A DNA stretch of 64,000 bases, taken from the NCBI RefSeq assembly GCF_000712075.1, contig NZ_JONW01000011.1, positions 62,001-126,000 on the forward strand. The letters are read 5' to 3'. Positions 58,130-64,000 of the stretch are shown piece after piece. Each line of letters opens with the position of its first letter. The stretch's first letter is position 1. This stretch comes from Caulobacter sp. UNC358MFTsu5.1 (GTDB lineage Bacteria; Pseudomonadota; Alphaproteobacteria; Caulobacterales; Caulobacteraceae). Under the pieces are notes generated by a model. That model was not told the DNA's origin. It saw only the letters and a list, made by a program, of their open reading frames with translations, and ran no database searches. Both the position numbers and the translations under genes were made by a program.

Positions 58130-58918
58130 TTACGACCTCAGGTTCGAAGTGGCCTGGAGCATCTGGTCGGCCGTGGTGATGACCTTGGAGTTCATCTCGT
58201 AGGCGCGCTGGGCGACGATCAGGGCGGTGATTTCGCTGACCGAGTCCACGTTCGACGCTTCGGTGTAGTTCTGCAGCAGGGTGCCGAAGCCGGGCTGGCC
58301 GGGGGCGGCGATGTTGGCCGCGCCCGAGGCCGCGGTTTCCATGAACATGTTGTCGCCGATGGCTTCCAGGCCGCCTTCGTTCATGAAGTTGGCCAGTTCC
58401 AGCTGACCGACGGTCTGCGGGTTCGGGTCGCCGTCCAGCTTCACCTGCACCAGGCCGGTCTTGCTGATCGTGGTGGCGACGGCGTTCTGCGGGATCGTGA
58501 TGCCCGGCTGGACGGTGTAGCCGTCCTCGGTCACCAGCTGGCCCTGGTCGTTGGTCGAGAAGTTGCCGGCGCGGGTGTAGGCGGTCTCGCCCGAGGGCAG
58601 CAGGATCTGCAGGAAGCCCTTGCCCTGGATGGCCACGTCGAACTCGTTGTTCGTCATGGTGGGCGTGCCCTGCTCGTGGATGCGGTAGACCGAGCCGGCC
58701 TTCACGCCGCCGCCGATCTGCACGCCCGTCGGGACCACGTTGCCGTCGCCCGACGACTGCGAGCCGGCGCGCTCGATCGTCTGGTAGATCAGGTCCTGGA
58801 ACTCGGCCCGTTGGCGCTTGAAGCCCACGGTGTTCATGTTGGCGATGTTGTTCGAGATGACCTCGACGTTCAGCTGCTGGGCGGCCATGCCCGTGGCGGC
58901 GGTGCGGAGCGCTTGCAT
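58130..58918 (-). CDS. flgG: Distal rod protein FlgG, 262 aa
   Basis: FlgG builds the distal rod. The N-terminus MQALRTAATGMAAQQLNVEV and ISNNIANMNTVGFKRQRAEF carry the family's ANxNT signature; the middle has GKGFLQILLPSGETAYTRAG and the C-terminus IVAQRAYEMNSKVITTADQM then LQATSNLRS. The 262-residue length is the normal size. It follows flgF by 12 bases in the same transcript. Confidence 0.98.
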   Translation of the reverse strand: MQALRTAATGMAAQQLNVEVISNNIANMNTVGFKRQRAEFQDLIYQTIERAGSQSSGDGNVVPTGVQIGGGVKAGSVYRIHEQGTPTMTNNEFDVAIQGKGFLQILLPSGETAYTRAGNFSTNDQGQLVTEDGYTVQPGITIPQNAVATTISKTGLVQVKLDGDPNPQTVGQLELANFMNEGGLEAIGDNMFMETAASGAANIAAPGQPGFGTLLQNYTEASNVDSVSEITALIVAQRAYEMNSKVITTADQMLQATSNLRS

Positions 58919-58930
58919 CTTCGTAGTTCC

Positions 58931-59668
58931 TTACTGGACCTTGCCCATCCGCTCGACGGCGGACCGGGACAGTTCCGAGGTTTGATCCATCATCTTGGCC
59001 ACGCTCTCGTAGGCGCGGTTGACCTCGATCAGCTTGGTGATCTGGGTGATCGACTGGACGTTGGAGGCCTCAAGCATGCCCTGGTGGATCGCGGCGTCCG
59101 GGGCGGCCTGGGGGGTGTCGTTGGTGGTGTTGCGATAGAGGTTGTCGCCGTCCTTGCGGAAGGCGGCCAGGTCGGTGGGGCGCACCACGGCGATCTTGCC
59201 GGCGCGCTCGGCGCCCTGGCTGACCGTGCCGTCGCGGGCGATGGTGACGGGGCCCTTCAGCGGGTCCAGCAGGATCTCGCCGCCGCCGTCGTCCAGCACC
59301 GGCTGGCCGTTCTGGGTGACCAGCTTGCCGTCCGGGGCCATGGTGAAACGGCCGTCGCGGGTGTAGCGCTCGCCGCCGACGGTGGAGACCTTGAAGAAGC
59401 CCTGGCCTTCCAGGGCCAGGTCGAAGTCGCCGCCCGTCTGGGTCAGGGCGCCCTGGCTGAAATCGCGCGCCACGCCGTCGTCCAGCACGAACTTGACGGG
59501 GTTCGTACCGCCGGCGGTGCGGGCCGGCTTCGCCGGCTCGGTGCGGACCATCAGCTCCTCGACCTTGAAGCCGGTCGTGTTGGCGTTGGCGATGTTGTTC
59601 GCGACGATGTCGAGTTCGCGGCGCAGGGTCATCTGCCGCGAAAGTCCGACGTAAAGTGCGTTGTCCAT
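58931..59668 (-). CDS. flgF: Proximal rod protein FlgF, 245 aa
   Basis: FlgF is a proximal rod subunit of the flagellum. It starts MDNALYVGLSRQMTLRRELD and has IVANNIANANTTGFKVEELM, GQGFFKVSTVGGERYTRDGR, NVQSITQITKLIEVNRAYES and a C-terminal RSAVERMGKVQ. It is the first gene of the minus-strand flagellar operon and is preceded by a sigma54 promoter at 59,715-59,733. Confidence 0.97.
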   Translation of the reverse strand: MDNALYVGLSRQMTLRRELDIVANNIANANTTGFKVEELMVRTEPAKPARTAGGTNPVKFVLDDGVARDFSQGALTQTGGDFDLALEGQGFFKVSTVGGERYTRDGRFTMAPDGKLVTQNGQPVLDDGGGEILLDPLKGPVTIARDGTVSQGAERAGKIAVVRPTDLAAFRKDGDNLYRNTTNDTPQAAPDAAIHQGMLEASNVQSITQITKLIEVNRAYESVAKMMDQTSELSRSAVERMGKVQ

Positions 59669-59714
59669 GACCGGTTACCGAGACGGCTGGCGCGACAAAT
59701 GCGCCGCAATCCTG

Positions 59715-59733
59715 CTAGCAACCCTCGTGCCAA
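59715..59733 (-). promoter_or_regulatory. Sigma54 promoter of the flgF operon
   Basis: On the minus strand TTGGCACGAGGGTTGCTAG matches the sigma54 consensus TGGCACG-N4-TTGC, with GG and GC separated by exactly 10 bases. The expected start of transcription lies about 38 bases before the flgF ATG. Class III flagellar operons in Caulobacter use sigma54 with FlbD. Confidence 0.85.
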
Positions 59734-59840
59734 CTCGAAAAGTTCTGTAAAAACAACGAATATGAAGGTTAACGGGCCGTCGGTGACGGAGTCTGCCGGG
59801 CAGATTCAGCCTGCGGCGAAATGGCCTTCAAAAGACATCG

Positions 59841-59848
59841 TTAACCAT
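59841..59848 (+). promoter_or_regulatory. CtrA-type half-site upstream of fliL
   Basis: TTAACCAT lies 45 bases before the fliL start, and TTAAC occurs again at 59,769-59,773. TTAACCAT is a half-site form bound by CtrA; the full TTAA-N7-TTAAC spacing is not present here (AAAA-N7-TTAAC instead). fliL-fliM is a class II, CtrA-dependent operon in Caulobacter. Confidence 0.5.
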
Positions 59849-59892
59849 GTCCCACGCATGAGTAGACCCGTAGATTCCAAGGAACCGCGCGC

Positions 59893-60507
59893 GTGGCCAA
59901 CAAACCCCCCAAGGATGCTCCCGCCCCGGAAGGCGAAGAGGGCGCTGTCGAGGGCGAAGCTCCGGCTAAGAAGAAGCCGCCGATGATGATCATCATCGCG
60001 GCCGCGGCGGCCGTCGTCCTGGTCGGCGGCGGGGTGACCACGTTCCTGCTCCTGAAGCCCAAGCCCGAGGCCTCGGCCGAGAAGGGCCACGAAAAGCCGA
60101 AGAAGAAGGAAAAGAAGAAGGAAGAGAAGGGCGGCCATGGCGGCGGCGGCGAAGGCGCGGCTCCGGCCGCCGGCGCGCCGGTGATCAAGGAAGGCCCCGA
60201 CGGCGTGGTGTTCTACACCCTGCCGGACATCGTCGTGAACATGCAGGCCGCGGACGGCCGCTCGACCTTCCTGAAGCTGAAGCTGACCTTCGAACTGCCC
60301 GACGAGGAGACGGCCGAGGCCCTGACGCCGAACCTCCCGCGTCTGCAGGACATGTTCCAGACCTTCCTGCGCGAACTGCGTCCGGAAGACCTCAACGGCA
60401 GCCAGGGCAGCTATCAACTGCGCGCCGAGCTGCTGCGTCGCGTTAATCTGGTCGCCGCGCCTTCCCACGTGAACGCGGTGCTGATCGAGGAGATGCTGAT
60501 CAACTAG
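59893..60507 (+). CDS. fliL: Flagellar basal body-associated protein FliL, 204 aa
   Basis: FliL is an inner-membrane protein next to the stator. A short cytoplasmic tail (ANKPPKDAPAPEGEEGAVEG) leads to one membrane helix (PPMMIIIAAAAAVVLVGGGV), then a Lys/Glu-rich linker (KPKKKEKKKEEKGG) and the periplasmic FliL domain with YTLPDIVVNMQAADGRSTFL, LKLKLTFELPDEETAEALTP and LRELRPEDLNGSQGSYQLRA. The start is GTG 59,893. It begins the plus-strand flagellar operon. Confidence 0.95.
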   Translation: MANKPPKDAPAPEGEEGAVEGEAPAKKKPPMMIIIAAAAAVVLVGGGVTTFLLLKPKPEASAEKGHEKPKKKEKKKEEKGGHGGGGEGAAPAAGAPVIKEGPDGVVFYTLPDIVVNMQAADGRSTFLKLKLTFELPDEETAEALTPNLPRLQDMFQTFLRELRPEDLNGSQGSYQLRAELLRRVNLVAAPSHVNAVLIEEMLIN

Positions 60508-60534
60508 CCCTCGGGCTGGTTGAGGCGAACCGAC

Positions 60535-61671
60535 ATGGCTGACGAAATCGACGATCAGGCCGCGATGGCCCAGTGGGCCTCGGAGAACCCGCCGAACGAC
60601 TTCGGCGGCGAGGCCGGCGGCAACGAGTTTGGCGACTTCAGCGGCGGCATGGGCGGCTGGGACGACGGCGGCGGCGACGGGATGGGCGCCGAGCGCATCC
60701 TGAACCAGGACGAGATCGACAGCCTGCTGGGCTTCGACATGTCCGGCGACGGCAACGACGACCGCACCGGCATCCGCGCGATCATCAACTCGGCGCTGGT
60801 CTCGTACGAGCGCCTGCCGATGCTGGAAATCGTCTTCGACCGCCTGGTGCGGTTGATGACGACGTCCCTGCGGAACTTCACGTCCGACAACGTCGAGGTC
60901 AGCCTCGACAACATCAGCTCGATCCGCTTCGGCGACTATCTGAACTCGATCCCGCTGCCGGCCATCCTGGCCGTCTTCCGGGCCGAGGAGCTGGACAACT
61001 ACGGCCTGCTGACGGTCGACTCCAACCTGATCTACTCGATCGTCGACGTGCTGCTGGGCGGCCGTCGCGGCACCGCGGCCATGCGCATCGAGGGCCGTCC
61101 CTACACCACCATCGAGCGGGTGCTGGTGCAGCGGATGGTCGAGGTGGTGCTGCACGACGCCAAGGCGGCGTTCGAGCCCCTGCATCCGGTGTCGTTCAGC
61201 CTGGACCGCCTGGAGACCAATCCGCGCTTCGCCGCCATCGCCCGGCCGGCCAACGCCGCGATTCTTGTGAAGCTTCGGATCGACATGGAAGACCGCGGCG
61301 GCAGAATCGAGCTTCTGCTGCCCTATGCGACCCTCGAACCCATCCGGAAGATGCTGCTGCAGCAGTTCATGGGCGAGAAGTTCGGCCGCGACAACATCTG
61401 GGAAGGCCACTTGGCCACCGAACTCTGGACCACCCAGATGGAGGTGCGCGCCGTGCTCGACGAGCAGCAACTGCCGTTGTCCAAGGTGCTGAACCTGCAG
61501 GTGGGCGACACCCTGATGCTGAACGCCACGCCCGACAGCCCGGTGGAGCTGCGCGCCGGCTCCATCCCGCTGACCCGCGGACGCATGGGCCGCCGCAACC
61601 ACTCGATCGCCGTGCGCGCCGACGCGCCCCTGACCCCGGCGGCCAAGAAGGCGGTTCAGAAGCTGAAATGA
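60535..61671 (+). CDS. fliM: Flagellar motor switch protein FliM, 378 aa
   Basis: FliM is the C-ring switch component that receives the chemotaxis signal. An unusual acidic Gly-rich extension of about 45 residues (NDFGGEAGGNEFGDFSGGMG) precedes the CheY-binding motif ILNQDEIDSLLGF (about 55-67). The middle domain has FDRLVRLMTTSLRNFTSDNV, GLLTVDSNLIYSIVDVLLGG and TTIERVLVQRMVEVVLHDAK; the C-terminal SpoA domain ends VGDTLMLNATPDSPVELRAG. ATG 60,535 follows TGAGGCGAACCG. The stop overlaps the next gene by 4 bases (ATGA). Confidence 0.97.
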   Translation: MADEIDDQAAMAQWASENPPNDFGGEAGGNEFGDFSGGMGGWDDGGGDGMGAERILNQDEIDSLLGFDMSGDGNDDRTGIRAIINSALVSYERLPMLEIVFDRLVRLMTTSLRNFTSDNVEVSLDNISSIRFGDYLNSIPLPAILAVFRAEELDNYGLLTVDSNLIYSIVDVLLGGRRGTAAMRIEGRPYTTIERVLVQRMVEVVLHDAKAAFEPLHPVSFSLDRLETNPRFAAIARPANAAILVKLRIDMEDRGGRIELLLPYATLEPIRKMLLQQFMGEKFGRDNIWEGHLATELWTTQMEVRAVLDEQQLPLSKVLNLQVGDTLMLNATPDSPVELRAGSIPLTRGRMGRRNHSIAVRADAPLTPAAKKAVQKLK

Positions 61672-62291
61672 GTCTGACGGCCATCGTCCTCAACGGTCTG
61701 CTCGCGGTGCTGCTGGTGGTGGCGCTGGGCTACGGCATGCGCCTGGAGCGCCGGCTGAAGGCCCTGCGCGACAGCCACGAGGGCTTCGCCAAGGCCGTGG
61801 CCGACCTCGACCGCGCCGCCATGCGCGCCGAGCAGGGCCTGGCCGACCTGCGCGCCGCCACGGACGAAGCCGCCGACACCCTGGGCGACCGCATCGCCAA
61901 GGCCCACGCCCTGGCGGCCCAGCTGGACGAGCGCCTGAACCAGCCGATGATCACGCCGCCGCCCGCCGCGACGGGCCGCGCCGCCGTCGAGCGGCGTCTG
62001 TCGGCCGAGCCGCGCCATTCTGTCGAACAACGTTTGGCCGCCGAGCCGCGTCCGATGCGCGCACCCGAACCCGAGCCGGCGCCGCAAAGCCAACGCCGCC
62101 TGCGGGCCGAGGACTTCGAGAAGCTGCTGGACCGCGAGGCCCGCATCCCCCGCGACGCCCCGCCGCCTTCCGCCGCGCGCCCTTCCGCGTCAAAGGAAAC
62201 CCCGCGTTCACGGGCGCGGATAGATGATGACTTGTTCGAGGGCCCGGAAGATCCGCCGCGCCCCGGTTCGACCTTTAGGGGCCGTCGATGA
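61668..62291 (+). CDS. DUF6468-type membrane protein in the flagellar operon, 207 aa
   Basis: The protein begins with one membrane helix (LNGLLAVLLVVALGYGMRLE), followed by a coiled coil (HEGFAKAVADLDRAAMRAEQ; AATDEAADTLGDRIAKAHAL). The rest is a disordered Pro/Arg-rich tail ending PPRPGSTFRGRR. This matches DUF6468, found in alphaproteobacterial flagellar operons between fliM and motE. Its role is unknown. Start ATGA overlaps fliM stop and its stop overlaps the motE start, so all are translationally coupled. Confidence 0.85.
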   Translation: MSLTAIVLNGLLAVLLVVALGYGMRLERRLKALRDSHEGFAKAVADLDRAAMRAEQGLADLRAATDEAADTLGDRIAKAHALAAQLDERLNQPMITPPPAATGRAAVERRLSAEPRHSVEQRLAAEPRPMRAPEPEPAPQSQRRLRAEDFEKLLDREARIPRDAPPPSAARPSASKETPRSRARIDDDLFEGPEDPPRPGSTFRGRR

Positions 62292-63061
62292 AAAATGTTC
62301 CGCGCATCCTGCCGATCGTCGGGGTCGCCGTGGTCGGCGTGCTGGCCGTCAACGCCCTGGCCGGCGCGAAATCCCTGCCGGACATGATCAGCGGCGCCAA
62401 GGCCTTCGCCGAGGGCGTGGCCAAGCCCGACGCCAAGGACGGTGAAAAGGCCGCCTCGGCCGCCGACGCCGGCAAGGACGCCGCCGCCAAGGCCGCGCCT
62501 CCGGCGGTCTGCGCGCCGTCGTCCAGCGAACTGGCCAAGGAAGCCGGCCTGTCGCCGGCCGAACTGCGCGTGCTGCAGAGCCTGGGTCAGCGCCGCGGCC
62601 AGCTGGACCAGCGCGAGCAGGACATCGACGTCCAGCTGCAGCTGTTGGCCGCCGCCGAGGCCAAGCTCGACGCCAAGATGAAGGCGCTGAACGGCATGAA
62701 GGGCGAGATCCAGGGCCTGCTGGGCCAGGCCGACGCCCAGAAGGAAGCCGAGGCCAACCGCATGGTGCTGGTCTATTCGGCCATGAAGCCCAAGGACGCC
62801 GCCGCCCGCATGAGCGTGCTGGACGACAGCGTGCGCCTGCCGATCGCCTCGAAGATGAAGGAGCGCACGCTCAGCATGATCCTGGCCAACATGTCGCCCG
62901 GCGACGCCAAGATCCTGACCGAGCGCCTGGCCAACCGCCTGTCGGCCGACGCCATCGCCAAGCAGCGCGCCGCCCTGGCCGCCGCCGACAAGCCCGCCGC
63001 CGATCCCTCGGCCCAGGCGGCGGCCGCGCCGCCCTTGGCCGGCGGCAAGAAGGCCGGATAG
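62288..63061 (+). CDS. motE: Flagellar protein MotE-like, 257 aa
   Basis: An N-terminal signal-anchor (VPRILPIVGVAVVGVLAVNA) is followed by an Ala/Lys-rich linker, a coiled coil (LGQRRGQLDQREQDIDVQLQ; KLDAKMKALNGMKGEIQG) and a MgtE-N-like domain: MKPKDAAARMSVLDDSVRLP, then ILANMSPGDAKILTERLANR. This is the arrangement of MotE, which in Rhizobiales helps the periplasmic protein MotC in motor function. The operon position supports a flagellar role. ATGA overlap with the gene before it. Confidence 0.88.
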   Translation: MKNVPRILPIVGVAVVGVLAVNALAGAKSLPDMISGAKAFAEGVAKPDAKDGEKAASAADAGKDAAAKAAPPAVCAPSSSELAKEAGLSPAELRVLQSLGQRRGQLDQREQDIDVQLQLLAAAEAKLDAKMKALNGMKGEIQGLLGQADAQKEAEANRMVLVYSAMKPKDAAARMSVLDDSVRLPIASKMKERTLSMILANMSPGDAKILTERLANRLSADAIAKQRAALAAADKPAADPSAQAAAAPPLAGGKKAG

Positions 63062-63082
63062 GACAGGAACGGAAGCGGGGGC

Positions 63083-64000
63083 ATGAAGCTGGGGGGGATC
63101 CTGAGATCGACCGTCGCGGCGATCTGCATCCTCGGGGTCGCGACCCCGAGCGTGTCGATCTCGGCCGCGCCGCGTCACGTCTCCAAGTCCGCCCAGCATA
63201 AGCCCGCGCCCCGCAAGGCGGCCGCGCGCAAGCCCGCCGCCAAGCCGGCTCCGGCCGCGCCCGCCGGCCTCCAGGTCCGCATCGCCCAGGCCCCCGACTT
63301 CACGCGGCTGGAATTCCCCGGCTCGCGCGGCATGCAGGCCCATCGCGAAGGCACGGCCGTCGTCCTGCGCTTCCCGCGCGACGCCAATCCCAACCTGTCG
63401 TCCCTGAACGTCGGTCCGCCGCGCTGGGTGAAGGGCGCCCAGGCGCGCCATGTCGGCGGCGTGGTCGAGATCGTGGTCGCGCTGAGCGACGACGCCGACT
63501 TCCGGGCCGGCAACGCCGACGGCGACGACTTCATCAACCTGTTCGCCCGCCAGGCGCCCGCTCCGGCGCCGGCGGCCGCCGCGCCCGTGGTCGCCCAGCG
63601 TCCCAACCCGATGCCGGCGGGCGGCGTCGTGCCGGTCAAGTTCTCCAAGGTCTCGGGCCAGGTCCAGCTCAGCTTCGACTGGGCCAACCCGGCCGGGGCG
63701 GCCGTGTTCCGGCGCGGCGAGGCCGTCTGGGTGGTGTTCGACGCGCCCGCCCGGCTGGACATCGGCAAGCTGCCCGTCAGCACGCCGCAGTACCGCAACA
63801 TCCAGGCCTTCAAGGGCCCCGACTACGCGGCGCTGCGCATCAGCACGCCGCAGGGCGCGCCGTTCTACGCCGAGGGCGTCGGCTCCAACTGGACGATCGC
63901 CCTGGGCGCGGGCAGCCAGGACGCCCCCGACCTAGTCCACGTGGCCCGCGACGACAACGCCAGCCCCGCCACCCTGACCGCCACCGTGGCCGGCACGACC
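63083..64000 (+). CDS. Exported protein downstream of motE, partial (3' end beyond window)
   Basis: The first 306 residues are visible. A signal peptide (LRSTVAAICILGVATPSVSI) precedes a basic Lys/Ala/Pro-rich segment (KPAPRKAAARKPAAKPAPA) and a beta-rich region with a repeated pattern: LQVRIAQAPDFTRLEFPGSR and VKFSKVSGQVQLSFDWANPA. Alphaproteobacterial proteins of this kind, often ending in TPR repeats, occur at the end of fliL-fliM-motE operons; the TPR part would be outside the window. Spacing to motE is 21 bases, consistent with co-transcription. Function is not established. Confidence 0.75.
   Translation, partial: MKLGGILRSTVAAICILGVATPSVSISAAPRHVSKSAQHKPAPRKAAARKPAAKPAPAAPAGLQVRIAQAPDFTRLEFPGSRGMQAHREGTAVVLRFPRDANPNLSSLNVGPPRWVKGAQARHVGGVVEIVVALSDDADFRAGNADGDDFINLFARQAPAPAPAAAAPVVAQRPNPMPAGGVVPVKFSKVSGQVQLSFDWANPAGAAVFRRGEAVWVVFDAPARLDIGKLPVSTPQYRNIQAFKGPDYAALRISTPQGAPFYAEGVGSNWTIALGAGSQDAPDLVHVARDDNASPATLTATVAGTT

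Overview
The window is a very GC-rich alphaproteobacterial chromosome segment and looks like Caulobacter or a close relative. Support comes from a hybrid kinase of the CckA type, a GTTC-N7-GTTC LexA box upstream of recA, GANTC (CcrM-type) sites clustered in promoters, and a flagellar locus with a sigma54 promoter and a CtrA-type half-site between divergent operons. I see no phage, transposase, CRISPR array, rRNA or tRNA. The DNA is tightly packed with genes. The main non-coding material is several families of short intergenic hairpin repeats.

Layout. 0-1 kb: 5' part of a secreted GH28 pectinase behind a LacI-type operator. 1-2 kb: small membrane protein divergent from a MarR regulator, sharing a 27-bp operator. 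2-4 kb: cckA. 4-9.3 kb: membrane protein, GNAT, NTF2-like protein, secreted DUF885 peptidase, PAS/EAL c-di-GMP phosphodiesterase. 9.5-13.9 kb: SOS-controlled recA and alaS. 13.9-20.9 kb: DUF2314-type protein, AraC regulator, DUF2306 membrane protein, GMC oxidoreductase divergent from an amine permease, and an exported methyltransferase-like protein. 20.9-25.4 kb: a divergent envelope-stress island (DUF1190, DUF350, DUF2491 / DUF2170, PspA, glutathionylspermidine-synthase-like ATP-grasp), equivalent to the enteric yjf set. 25.4-27.8 kb: a JAMM-domain protein translationally coupled to a small exported protein, convergent with a membrane-anchored trypsin-like protease that seems to use a CTG start. 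27.9-30.2 kb: CDP-alcohol phosphatidyltransferase, YCII protein and ECF sigma factor. 30.2-31.0 kb: no gene, but hairpin repeats and a stretch able to fold into several long helices. 31-35.7 kb: flavin reductase, mmsA, VanX-like dipeptidase, DUF72, endonuclease III-like protein. 35.7-38.1 kb: phosphate uptake operon (DUF47-PiT-Nudix) behind a Pho box. 38.1-42.3 kb: two-subunit molybdopterin dehydrogenase and an FAD oxidoreductase. 42.3-47.6 kb: FHS sugar permease, hemerythrin, CinA-C protein, small membrane proteins, dicarboxylate symporter. 47.6-50.1 kb: two Cys-rich exported small proteins, a sorbosone-dehydrogenase-like protein, trxC. 50.1-55.8 kb: pectin/uronate locus (GH105, GntR, ManD, a secreted lyase-like enzyme) tied together by a repeated TGGYCWGRCCA operator. 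56-64 kb: flagellar genes flgF-flgG-flgA-flgH, divergent from fliL-fliM-DUF6468-motE and a partial secreted protein.

The most unusual material is the JAMM/exported-partner pair with its neighbouring CTG-start protease, the PspA-ATP-grasp island, the GntR operator family, the unannotated structured region near 30.4-31.0 kb, and the tiny Cys-pair protein at 47,977. All functions are inferred from reading translated sequence; no database search was run.
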